From: an uncultured Lachnospiraceae bacterium
GTDB taxonomy: Bacteria; Bacillota; Clostridia; Lachnospirales; Lachnospiraceae
Direction of reading: 5' to 3'
Length of the DNA stretch: 6,645 nucleotides
NCBI GenBank assembly: GCA_937901625.1
Contig: CALDIE010000229.1
Location: forward strand, 1-6,645
In this document: one piece after another, positions 1-6,645 of the stretch
Position numbering within the stretch: position 1 is the stretch's first letter
How the letters are laid out: each line of letters begins with the position of its first letter
Translations under genes and position numbers: made by a program
The notes under the pieces: model-generated
Databases searched by the model: none
The model's input: only the letters and a program-made list of their open reading frames with translations
What the model was told of the DNA's origin: nothing

Positions 1-275
1 ACATTGATCCTGGAACACCCGTCCGGGAGTGAAATGATCCTGGAAGGGATACCCGAAGCGTTCATTCTTCTTACGATCTCATCGCCCACAAATCCGGCAG
101 CGAAAAGAAAAGCCGTCGTCTCCTGCCCGATCTCGTGAAGAACGATCGATACATTGATCCCCTTGCCTCCGACACAGATCGTCTCTTTTCTGCTCCGGTT
201 TGTTTTCCCCTCGAAAAAAGAATCCAGCTCCATTATATAGTCCAATGAAGGATTGCAGGTCACCGTGTAAATCAT
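1..275 (-). CDS. PfkB-family sugar-phosphate kinase, 1-phosphofructokinase / tagatose-6-phosphate kinase type (3' partial)
   Basis: The first 91 codons of a kinase that continues past the left edge. It opens MIYTVTCNPSLDY, the usual start of FruK/LacC-type enzymes, and residues 36-42 read GGKGINV, the first PfkB glycine-rich sugar-binding signature, followed by AAGFVGDEI (59-67) and SRIN near the edge. Family members phosphorylate fructose-1-phosphate or tagatose-6-phosphate with ATP in the cytoplasm. The ATP-binding and catalytic DTSG-type motif would lie near the C-terminus, outside the window, so activity cannot be judged. The ATG at 275 is supported by a GGAGGA site five bases upstream and by the family N-terminus. 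The gene follows the GH2 gene by 72 bases on the same strand. In a galactoside locus a tagatose-6-phosphate kinase would make metabolic sense, but the visible part does not separate it from a 1-phosphofructokinase. An overlapping frame at 318-79 on the same strand is a shadow. Confidence 0.88.
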   Translation of the reverse strand, partial: MIYTVTCNPSLDYIMELDSFFEGKTNRSRKETICVGGKGINVSIVLHEIGQETTAFLFAAGFVGDEIVRRMNASGIPSRIISLPDGCSRIN

Positions 276-280
276 ACTCT

Positions 281-286
281 TCCTCC
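281..286 (-). promoter_or_regulatory. Ribosome binding site of the PfkB-family kinase
   Basis: Read on the minus strand this is GGAGGA, five bases before the ATG at 275. It is a near-perfect Shine-Dalgarno match and fixes the kinase start. Confidence 0.75.
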
Positions 287-309
287 CAGCCGCGCAAATA
301 CCCGAAGTT

Positions 310-338
310 ATTGTACACACTTTAAAGTATTTGAGCAA
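310..338 (-). promoter_or_regulatory. Possible sigma-A promoter for the kinase gene
   Basis: On the minus strand TTGCTC (338-333) and TACAAT (315-310) are separated by exactly 17 bases. The -10 box matches TATAAT at five of six positions; the -35 box matches TTGACA only in its first three bases. The -10 box ends 34 bases before the kinase ATG, a normal leader length, and the element lies wholly in the 72-base spacer. A 10-base perfect palindrome, ACTTTAAAGT (319-328), falls between the two boxes and could be a repressor site, but AT-rich spacers give such palindromes by chance. This is a sequence match only. Confidence 0.35.
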
Positions 339-347
339 GTTAGGGGG

Positions 348-2843
348 TTATGCTTCTACAGAAAAGCGTACGGAAACATCCTCCATTCCGAGTTCTTTCC
401 ATTCCTCCGGGAATCCTACGGTAAGCACCGCCTCACCACTCTTGCCGGTCGTACGAAGGTATGTACCGCCCATACCGCCGCTCACCCACGCTTCCTTCGG
501 ACCGATGATCTCAAGCGGTCCTTCCACCGAAACAGGAAGAGGGTGTGAGAAGAAGGGCGCAACATTTCCATACTCATCCGTCACCTGAATGCGGACTGCG
601 GCCACATCATAGGTGGCTCCTTCTCTCATCTTCACATGATCTGCCGTTACTCTTATCATAAGTGCTGACGTTGTTGTTTTGGTAACCGTCTTTACAACCC
701 TGCCGTCTTTGATCGCCTCAAAACGGAATACCGCTGCCTCTCCGCCCCAGTTTCCGACATATTTCTGGTACAGCGCATAGGCCTGATCAAAGCTCATGTG
801 ATACACTCCCATCGCTTCAGCCAGTTTGGCTTTAATGGCGATCGGCATATCGTTCATCCCATATTGAGCCACATAATTAAGAGCTTCTTTGACGACCTTA
901 TTCTGATGCTCGCTAAATCCCTCTTCTTCCTTCATCTCATTTCCCACATAATCGTCGATGAGGATAGGCGCGTGCCTCATATTCTTATAGGGCGAATCCT
1001 TCTGCGTATACTCTTTTAAAAGCCGGTCGCCGCGATACATCCTGACACTGTCCGCATTGGTAAAGATAAATACCTTTCCTCTGTTTCCGGCCGCATGTTC
1101 TCCTATATCCATGGAAGAAGATACCTCCAGCACCGGGATCCTGTTCTGCTGGGACGCGTATACCGCTGCCGCCAGCTTGGGATTGCGGAACATATCCATC
1201 ACCCCGTGATAACAGATCCTGTCACCGCTTCCGAAATCCTTATGTGTGTTGTAATCAAACATACACCACCCGAAGGCTCCCGCGATATCCGTCTGTTCGT
1301 TGACGGCGTCGATCACATTGGTGTGCCGAAGGGCGTGCTCCAGTCTGTGTGCCTCATCATCAAACGCTTTTGTCGGATACATATGTCCGTTGTACTCACT
1401 GATCAGATACGGCTTTGACATATCCGGTGTAACCGTCTGCTTTTTATCGCATCCGGGATGCTTTCCGTCATGCAAAAAATCATTGTAGGTATAAACATCC
1501 TCCAACAGATGACTCTTTTTTATAAAGCGCACTCCGCCTGTCGGTCTGGTATCATCCAGACGATGAGCCACTTCATTGGTCCTTGTATAAAACTCATCAT
1601 CATCGACGGATTCGTTGATCCTGACGCCCCACAGAATGATCGAAGGATGATTTCGATACTGAATCACCATTTCTTCGCAGTTCTTTACAGCCTGATCCTT
1701 CCACTGCGAGTCTCCGATATGCTGCCATCCCGGCATTTCCGTAAATACAAGCAATCCGATCTCATCACAGCGATCCAGAAAATGATGCGATTGGGGATAA
1801 TGAGACGTTCTGGCAGCATTGCAGCCAAGCTCAAAGCGAAGTATATCTGCGTCGTTTTTTTGCATGGAAGCCGGCATCGCATATCCCACATAAGGATAGG
1901 ACTGATGACGATTTAAACCGCGCAATTTGAATCTCCTGCCATTCAGATAGTAACCGTTTTTCTTAAACTCGGATCTCCTGAAAGCAAAGGTCACTGTTAC
2001 TTCATCTGATGTCTCCGCTCCTGATATAAACGCTACCTTTGTCTCATATAAAACCGGTGATGTCGAATCCCACAAATGTACTTTCGATAAAGGAATAGAG
2101 ATTTCGTATACTTTCCTGCCGCCTTCGCTCTTACATGTAAGGGAAGATACTTCAAAGCTGTTTTCATAGATCTTTTCTCTGCTCTTTTTCTCTCTGATCC
2201 TAACGGAAATCTTTTTATCCGAAGAGTCTGTCTTTTCATCCGTCTCTACGGAAAAATGCACCGTTCCGTCAAAGACAAAGGAGCAAAACTCCGAAACTTT
2301 CGGAAGTTTTATCTCATCCGGGATCTGCGGCTTTACAAAAATATCCCGTATATGATCCTCCCCGCAGATCTCCAGTGAAACCTCACGGTATATTCCGCCA
2401 TAGGTCATATAGTCGATCACATATCCGTAGGGCGGGATATTCTGAGACTCTCTGCTGTCTACTTTGACCGCAAGAATATTATCTTCTCCAAGACGTAACT
2501 TTCCCGTTAACTCCATCGAAAAGGCCGTATATCCGCAGTGATGCTCTCCTATCTGCTCACCGTTTAAATAAACCCATGCGCCGTGTCCCACAGAATCAAA
2601 GTTTAAGAAAACGCGCTTTCCTTCCCACTCCTTCGGGGCATGCAGCACTTTACGATATCCGCTTACCATCTGGTAAACCTTTGCGTCAAAATAATGATAT
2701 GGGGTCTCCTTTACGGTATGCGGAATACGGACCTCCTCCAAAGGGCAGGTACACTCCTTCTCAAGAATCTTTTCATCAAATGTTTCCGTAAATAACCACC
2801 CGTCGTTCAACCAGATTTTCTTCCTTATTTCCGACTTTTTCAT
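348..2843 (-). CDS. Glycoside hydrolase family 2, beta-galactosidase-like, cytoplasmic
   Basis: An 831-residue retaining glycosidase. Approximate domains: jelly-roll sugar-binding domain 10-165 (SVGHGAWVYLNG at 84-95, YGGIYREV at 148-155), Ig-like domain 175-290, TIM barrel 295-575, and C-terminal beta region 580-831. The barrel carries LRGLNRHQ (307-314) and a close match to GH2 signature 1 (NAARTSHYP, 342-350). The likely acid/base is Glu411 in WGVRINES and the likely nucleophile is Glu483 in ISEYNGH. Residues about 625-695 look helix-rich and interrupt the C-terminal beta region; this seems typical of a clostridial GH2 subgroup. There is no signal peptide, so it should act on imported sugars. 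The Asn-x-Lys motif of beta-glucuronidases is not seen before HGVMDMFRNPK (546-556), which argues against that activity. Beta-galactosidase is the usual label, but the substrate is not proven. The ATG is backed by AGGAG six bases upstream. It lies 35 bases after the alpha-galactosidase gene, probably in one operon. Confidence 0.93.
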   Translation of the reverse strand: MKKSEIRKKIWLNDGWLFTETFDEKILEKECTCPLEEVRIPHTVKETPYHYFDAKVYQMVSGYRKVLHAPKEWEGKRVFLNFDSVGHGAWVYLNGEQIGEHHCGYTAFSMELTGKLRLGEDNILAVKVDSRESQNIPPYGYVIDYMTYGGIYREVSLEICGEDHIRDIFVKPQIPDEIKLPKVSEFCSFVFDGTVHFSVETDEKTDSSDKKISVRIREKKSREKIYENSFEVSSLTCKSEGGRKVYEISIPLSKVHLWDSTSPVLYETKVAFISGAETSDEVTVTFAFRRSEFKKNGYYLNGRRFKLRGLNRHQSYPYVGYAMPASMQKNDADILRFELGCNAARTSHYPQSHHFLDRCDEIGLLVFTEMPGWQHIGDSQWKDQAVKNCEEMVIQYRNHPSIILWGVRINESVDDDEFYTRTNEVAHRLDDTRPTGGVRFIKKSHLLEDVYTYNDFLHDGKHPGCDKKQTVTPDMSKPYLISEYNGHMYPTKAFDDEAHRLEHALRHTNVIDAVNEQTDIAGAFGWCMFDYNTHKDFGSGDRICYHGVMDMFRNPKLAAAVYASQQNRIPVLEVSSSMDIGEHAAGNRGKVFIFTNADSVRMYRGDRLLKEYTQKDSPYKNMRHAPILIDDYVGNEMKEEEGFSEHQNKVVKEALNYVAQYGMNDMPIAIKAKLAEAMGVYHMSFDQAYALYQKYVGNWGGEAAVFRFEAIKDGRVVKTVTKTTTSALMIRVTADHVKMREGATYDVAAVRIQVTDEYGNVAPFFSHPLPVSVEGPLEIIGPKEAWVSGGMGGTYLRTTGKSGEAVLTVGFPEEWKELGMEDVSVRFSVEA

Positions 2844-2849
2844 CTCTAT

Positions 2850-2854
2850 CTCCT
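2850..2854 (-). promoter_or_regulatory. Ribosome binding site of the GH2 gene
   Basis: On the minus strand AGGAG lies six bases before the ATG at 2843, within a doubled stretch AGGAGAGGAG. It lies in the 35-base gap after the alpha-galactosidase stop, which shows no terminator hairpin, so translation restarts within one transcript. Confidence 0.7.
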
Positions 2855-2878
2855 CTCCTGATACGGGTATTCCCCCTT

Positions 2879-5326
2879 TTAAGAATTTGTTCTCCGGATC
2901 TCTTTTATATAATACATCCGGGAAGCAAAATCCGGGTAAAACCTCATGTTTTCACGATACCCTGCCGATGAAAATGCTGACTTAAGATGGATGCCCGCGT
3001 ACTTGATGGCACTTCCGTACATCCTGTGCGTCTCCTTCTCCGCATTCATCGGAACAAAATGCGACAATACATTGTGGACCGCGCCATCCTGCTTGACATG
3101 GAAGGGCGCCACATAATTAACCAGACCGCCGAAATCTTTTAAATCAAAAGCAATCTCTCTCCCGCTTATACGGTAGAGCGCTTCGTCCTTTAATCCGGCC
3201 GGATGCAAAACTTCCGTCTGAATATTGGGATGTACCAGTGTTTGCAGCAGATACGATACAGCCTTCGATCCGTCTTCCGATACGACACACCATTCCACAT
3301 CGTTTCCCGCTAACGGAAAAAGAGCGCTCATCCCGTCCGCGTCCGCAAATCCTCTGATCCTGTAAAAAGATCCGAACTGTAAGACTCTTCTCCATTTTTT
3401 ATATTCTTCCACCTGTGCGGCGATCGCTCCTTTTTCCTTTGCGTCCATATCGCTTAAGTTGCACTCATATCCGAGTACCGCAAAGGCTGCTGTCTGAAAT
3501 CTTGTTTCGAGCGGAGTCCTTCGAAGTGTCTGGTGGTTGGGCACATCCGAGACATGTGCCGTATACGTGGATTGCGGATAAGCGTAACTGTATCCGGTCT
3601 GTATCTCCGCGCGACAGATCGCATCCGTATCATCGCTGGCCCAGATCTGCGGAAAATAACATAACATGCCTAAGTCAAAGCGATTTCCTCCGGCCGCGCA
3701 GCCTTCAAACAAAACTTTTGGATGCTTTTGGGTAAGCGTCCTCATCACCCTGTAAACGCCAAGCATATACCGGTGCGCAGTCTCCGCCTGCCGGTCTTTG
3801 GGTAATACCGCAGAGTAGATATCCGTCATGGTGCGATTCATATCCCACTTTACATAGGAGATCGGAGCCGATGTCAACAGTTCATCTATCTGGGTGATGA
3901 TATCATCCACCACTTCTTTTCTGCTTGCATCCAGTAACATCTGATTCCGTCCGACAGAATGTTCCTTATCCGGGATCCGCATCGCCCAATCCGGATGTTC
4001 CCGGTACAGATCACTGTCTTCACTGATCATCTCCGGCTCGATCCAGATACCAAAATCCAATCCCAGACGCTTTACTTTTTCTGCCATTCCTTTCACACCG
4101 CCGGGCAATTTCTTTGGATTCGATTTCCAGTCACCGAGAGAGGATGTATCATCATTTCTCTTTCCAAACCAACCGTCATCCATTACAAACAGTTCGATTC
4201 CTACATCCGCGGCTTCTTTGGCAAGTTTTAACAGTTTGGATTCATTGATATCAAAGTAGGCTGCCTCCCAGCTGTTTAAAAGGATCGGTCTTTCCCTTCT
4301 CTTCCAGTATCCTCTGACGATACGGTCATTGACAAACGCATGCATTTTCCTGCTCATGCCGCCAAAACCATCCGCAGAAAATACCATAACAGCCTCGGGA
4401 GACTGCAGGCTTTCCCCGCTTTCCAGTTTCCATGAAAAACCAATCGGATTGATACCGGATACAAAACGGATCTTTCCGTGAGAGCTGACTTCCACCGCTT
4501 CATAGTGGTTTCCGCTGTAAACGAGATTAAACCCGTAACAGGCTCCTGACTCTTCCGTTGTTTTCTCTTCACTGATCATCACAAAAGGATTGGCCCTGCT
4601 AGAAGACGTTCCGGTAAAAGATGAAACGGAAATCTTTCCCGGGAGGATCTTATGGTCATTTTTCTTCATCTCCCTGGCCCACGCTCCCTGAAAGGTGGAA
4701 AAGATCATCGGACGCGCCGGTCTGTCAAAGTCAAAACTCATACTTAAAAGCCTTAGGATCCGAACCGGCCGGTCCGTAGGATTTTCTACACAGACACTGC
4801 GGCAGATCGCATCTTCCTTTGCGAAAACATCATAATTCAAATAAAGCCGCAAACCTCCGTTTCGTTCTTTTAAACGAATGGTGATCCCTTCCGCTTCTTT
4901 CTCACTTCCGTAAGAAGCAGGGAGTTTCATTTCCTCCAATCCGTAACCTTTTCCGGCCGAAAGCTCTCCTTCCTTCCCTTTTCGCAGGCTGTATCCTTCG
5001 TACACAAAGTCCATGGTGGAACTCCCGTCTTCATATACGGCTTCCAGCATGGGTTCTCTTATATCTCCCTTTCCATAGGCAGAAAACTCCAGCCGCATAT
5101 CCTCCAGGCTGTACTCAGCCGCATCCTTTGCGTAGATATTCGTATTTCCGGGTGGAAAATCATGCTGTTCCTCTAATCCTGTGCCTTCCTTTTCCGCCCC
5201 GATCCGTATTCTTCTTCCGTAATGGAGATGTTCCAACTGCCCCGAAGCAAGTACTCTGAACGCATACGTCGTATTATCCGTATGTAATACAAAGATCGGT
5301 TGATCTGATGTCATTATATTGATCAT
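2879..5326 (-). CDS. Alpha-galactosidase, glycoside hydrolase family 36
   Basis: An 815-residue enzyme that removes terminal alpha-1,6-galactose from melibiose and raffinose-type sugars by a retaining mechanism. From the ATG at 5326: N-terminal beta-supersandwich about 1-325, TIM barrel about 325-660, C-terminal beta region to the end. Key motifs are NSWEA (Trp353), MDDGWFG (Asp383, Asp384), GIWIEPEM (Trp428), YVKWDMNR (Lys493, nucleophile Asp495), FEGCAAGGNRFD (Cys543) and WASDDTD (acid/base Asp565). As I recall the numbering of Geobacillus AgaA, all keep one offset of 17, so the active site is intact. By length it carries about 70 extra residues after the acid/base compared with AgaA, probably around the HVKQDG segment. 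No signal peptide is seen. A GTG at 5341 is an alternative start adding five residues, but AGGAG sits only one base from it. The ATG has AAAGGG six bases upstream and matches the family N-terminus better. The gene lies between symporter and GH2 genes in one apparent operon. Confidence 0.95.
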   Translation of the reverse strand: MINIMTSDQPIFVLHTDNTTYAFRVLASGQLEHLHYGRRIRIGAEKEGTGLEEQHDFPPGNTNIYAKDAAEYSLEDMRLEFSAYGKGDIREPMLEAVYEDGSSTMDFVYEGYSLRKGKEGELSAGKGYGLEEMKLPASYGSEKEAEGITIRLKERNGGLRLYLNYDVFAKEDAICRSVCVENPTDRPVRILRLLSMSFDFDRPARPMIFSTFQGAWAREMKKNDHKILPGKISVSSFTGTSSSRANPFVMISEEKTTEESGACYGFNLVYSGNHYEAVEVSSHGKIRFVSGINPIGFSWKLESGESLQSPEAVMVFSADGFGGMSRKMHAFVNDRIVRGYWKRRERPILLNSWEAAYFDINESKLLKLAKEAADVGIELFVMDDGWFGKRNDDTSSLGDWKSNPKKLPGGVKGMAEKVKRLGLDFGIWIEPEMISEDSDLYREHPDWAMRIPDKEHSVGRNQMLLDASRKEVVDDIITQIDELLTSAPISYVKWDMNRTMTDIYSAVLPKDRQAETAHRYMLGVYRVMRTLTQKHPKVLFEGCAAGGNRFDLGMLCYFPQIWASDDTDAICRAEIQTGYSYAYPQSTYTAHVSDVPNHQTLRRTPLETRFQTAAFAVLGYECNLSDMDAKEKGAIAAQVEEYKKWRRVLQFGSFYRIRGFADADGMSALFPLAGNDVEWCVVSEDGSKAVSYLLQTLVHPNIQTEVLHPAGLKDEALYRISGREIAFDLKDFGGLVNYVAPFHVKQDGAVHNVLSHFVPMNAEKETHRMYGSAIKYAGIHLKSAFSSAGYRENMRFYPDFASRMYYIKEIRRTNS

Positions 5327-5332
5327 AATCTT

Positions 5333-5347
5333 CCCTTTCACTCTCCT
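5333..5347 (-). promoter_or_regulatory. Translation start signals of the alpha-galactosidase gene
   Basis: Two candidate Shine-Dalgarno sites read on the minus strand. AGGAG (5347-5343) is one base from a GTG (5341), too close for normal use, and 16 bases from the ATG at 5326, too far. AAAGGG (5338-5333) is weaker but lies six bases before that ATG. The second arrangement is preferred, with the stronger site perhaps helping to load ribosomes just after the symporter stop at 5356. Confidence 0.4.
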
Positions 5348-5355
5348 AAGACCAC

Positions 5356-6645
5356 TTATTCGTTTGCACCGGCACTTCTCTTTTTCTTAACTTCTTCCGT
5401 AACTTCCGCGATCTTCTCATCCGTCAGAATATACTTTTTCTTAAACCAGAAAATGGCAAAGATCAGCCCGGCGATCGGAAGGACCGTCATCGTCATACGC
5501 AGTCCGACTCTGGAGCTCTGAAGTACATTTAATGAAAAATCGATTGTCTGATCCGCTTCGGATACTTCCGTACCGCTTGTCAGAGAGAAAATTTCCAGGC
5601 ACATTGCTGCCACAAACGCAGCGACACCGGAAGCCAACTTCACCACGAATGTCTGCATGGAAAAGATCACGGATTCATCTCTGCGGTTGTTCTTTAACTC
5701 ACCGTAATCAACGGTATTTGCCAAGAATACGGTAACGATAACGTTGTTCATACCTGCAGTAGCCATAACAAGTACACCCGGGATCAAGAAGAAGGCAACG
5801 CCATCTACTCCCAAAGATGCAAGTCCAAGTAAAATAATGTATCCGACGATGGACATAGCCGCACCTACATAGAAAATCTTAATGTTGTTTAACTTTAAGA
5901 CATTTCTCATAAACGGATACAAAAGCATCATAGAAAGAATCTGTACACCACCACCAACGGTGTTGAATAAGGTGTAGTTTCCATACCAAGCAACTCCACC
6001 AAGGTCATACTTGAAGAAGTAAAGTACAAGGTTTGATGTAATATAAAGTGCTGTGTTAATACATACGATGGTAACAACAATCGCCATAGCCTGATCGTTT
6101 CCAAGCAATGCCTTAAACATTTCACCAACAGAAGCTGTCTTCATATCTACTGAAGATCTTTCTTTTACGGTTAAGCAGGTAACAACAATTGCAATTACGA
6201 AAATAACAGCAACTCCAAGAGCAACCCACTTAAAACCAATGATTTCCACCTGGCGAGCAGTTGCATCTGCGCCACCGAACATCTTACCCAATGCCTGAAC
6301 AGCAAGGATAGCAAAGATAGATACGATTGCAGAACCAACACCTGCGCAGGAACGTGCCAAAGTAGTAAGTCCTTCTCTTTCTTTACCACCATGTGTAAAT
6401 GCAGGAATCATTGACCAGTAAGGAATATCCATCATGGTATAAGTAACACCCCAAAGGATATAGGTAACTGCAGCGTATGCTACAAGTCCGCTTCCTGTCA
6501 ATTCCGGTGGGCAAGCAAACATTAAATACAAAACAACAGCATTTGTAATCGTACCAATTAAAAGCCAAGGTCTGAATTTACCCCATTTTGTCTTTGTCTT
6601 TGAAACAACTACGCCCATGATTGGATCGTTAAATGCATCAAATAC
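5356..6645 (-). CDS. melB: MelB-like sodium:galactoside symporter, GPH family (5' partial)
   Basis: The last 429 residues of an inner-membrane sugar:cation symporter of the major facilitator superfamily. The frame is open through the right edge: upstream of the Met at 6618 it reads VFDAFNDPI, so that Met is internal and about 50 N-terminal residues are missing. Numbering from the first codon seen, DAFND (3-7) matches the cation-site Asp55/Asn58/Asp59 motif of enteric MelB, KWGKFRPWLLIG (20-31) follows, MDIPYWS (72-78) carries the Asp124 equivalent, and VDYGELK plus MQTFVVK place Lys336 at the MelB Lys377 position. About ten hydrophobic segments are visible (roughly 27-45, 55-74, 101-119, 139-158, 186-209, 227-245, 254-275, 281-309, 331-351, 385-402), then a charged tail. 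With GH36 next door, melibiose or raffinose-type import is the likely job; other galactosides are possible. Codon use changes sharply near 5600-5700. Confidence 0.92.
   Translation of the reverse strand, partial: VFDAFNDPIMGVVVSKTKTKWGKFRPWLLIGTITNAVVLYLMFACPPELTGSGLVAYAAVTYILWGVTYTMMDIPYWSMIPAFTHGGKEREGLTTLARSCAGVGSAIVSIFAILAVQALGKMFGGADATARQVEIIGFKWVALGVAVIFVIAIVVTCLTVKERSSVDMKTASVGEMFKALLGNDQAMAIVVTIVCINTALYITSNLVLYFFKYDLGGVAWYGNYTLFNTVGGGVQILSMMLLYPFMRNVLKLNNIKIFYVGAAMSIVGYIILLGLASLGVDGVAFFLIPGVLVMATAGMNNVIVTVFLANTVDYGELKNNRRDESVIFSMQTFVVKLASGVAAFVAAMCLEIFSLTSGTEVSEADQTIDFSLNVLQSSRVGLRMTMTVLPIAGLIFAIFWFKKKYILTDEKIAEVTEEVKKKRSAGANE

Noticed and set aside
5..51. Repeated TGATCCTGGAA elements (about 5 and 35)
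   Set aside because: They fall in kinase codons for Ser-Arg-Ile, twice used; two copies of a short motif in coding sequence are best explained by protein sequence.
79..318. A 79-codon minus-strand frame starting MYNNFGYLRG
   Set aside because: It overlaps the kinase in another frame on the same strand; only the kinase frame (ATG at 275) has the PfkB signature and a well-placed ribosome binding site.
1458..1916. A 152-codon plus-strand reading frame, the longest on that strand
   Set aside because: It lies wholly antisense to the GH2 catalytic barrel, has no recognisable family pattern, and the minus-strand frame carries clear GH2 motifs. The other plus-strand frames are rejected for the same reason.
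348..2843. Beta-glucuronidase as the function of the GH2 gene
   Set aside because: The Asn-x-Lys motif needed to bind the glucuronate carboxylate is not seen at the expected place, and the neighbours point to galactosides.
2861..2870. Short inverted repeat ATACGGGTAT between the alpha-galactosidase and GH2 genes
   Set aside because: A four-base stem with a two-base loop is too short for a terminator and no T-tract follows on the minus strand.
1..6645. An undescribed defence, mobile or RNA-based system
   Set aside because: All long frames are accounted for by known carbohydrate families; I found no repeats, transposase, integrase, structured leader or unexplained gap longer than 72 bases.

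Overview
The window is a compact sugar-utilisation cluster with every gene on the minus strand. Transcription therefore runs from the right edge (6645) to the left edge (1). In that order it holds a MelB-like sodium:galactoside symporter (start lies beyond the window), a GH36 alpha-galactosidase, a GH2 beta-galactosidase-type glycoside hydrolase, and the first 91 codons of a PfkB-family sugar-phosphate kinase that runs off the left edge. There are no RNA genes, mobile elements, CRISPR arrays or convincing terminators, and the long plus-strand reading frames are antisense shadows.

Organism: strong purine-rich Shine-Dalgarno sites (GGAGGA, AGGAG), mid-range base composition, and protein types resembling those of Clostridia (Lachnospiraceae-like GH36 and GH2 enzymes, GPH symporter, FruK/LacC-like kinase) suggest a gut Firmicute. 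This is an inference from protein style and not a taxonomic proof.

Layout: 6645-5356 symporter (5' partial); 5326-2879 alpha-galactosidase; 2843-348 GH2 enzyme; 347-276 a 72-base spacer with a possible promoter; 275-1 kinase (3' partial). The first three genes are separated by only about 30-35 bases each and are very likely one operon. The kinase may be read through from it, started from its own promoter, or both.

How the genes fit: the symporter would import melibiose- or raffinose-type alpha-galactosides. The alpha-galactosidase, which lacks a signal peptide, would release galactose in the cytoplasm. The GH2 enzyme, also cytoplasmic, would cleave beta-linked glycosides. The kinase would phosphorylate a ketose phosphate (fructose-1-P or tagatose-6-P), so the downstream sugar route is either tagatose-type or a separate fructose function. 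The enzyme families are ordinary and I see no new system. The points that merit a second look are an abrupt change of codon use inside the symporter gene, the kinase's role and candidate promoter, the substrate of the GH2 enzyme, and the start codon of the alpha-galactosidase.
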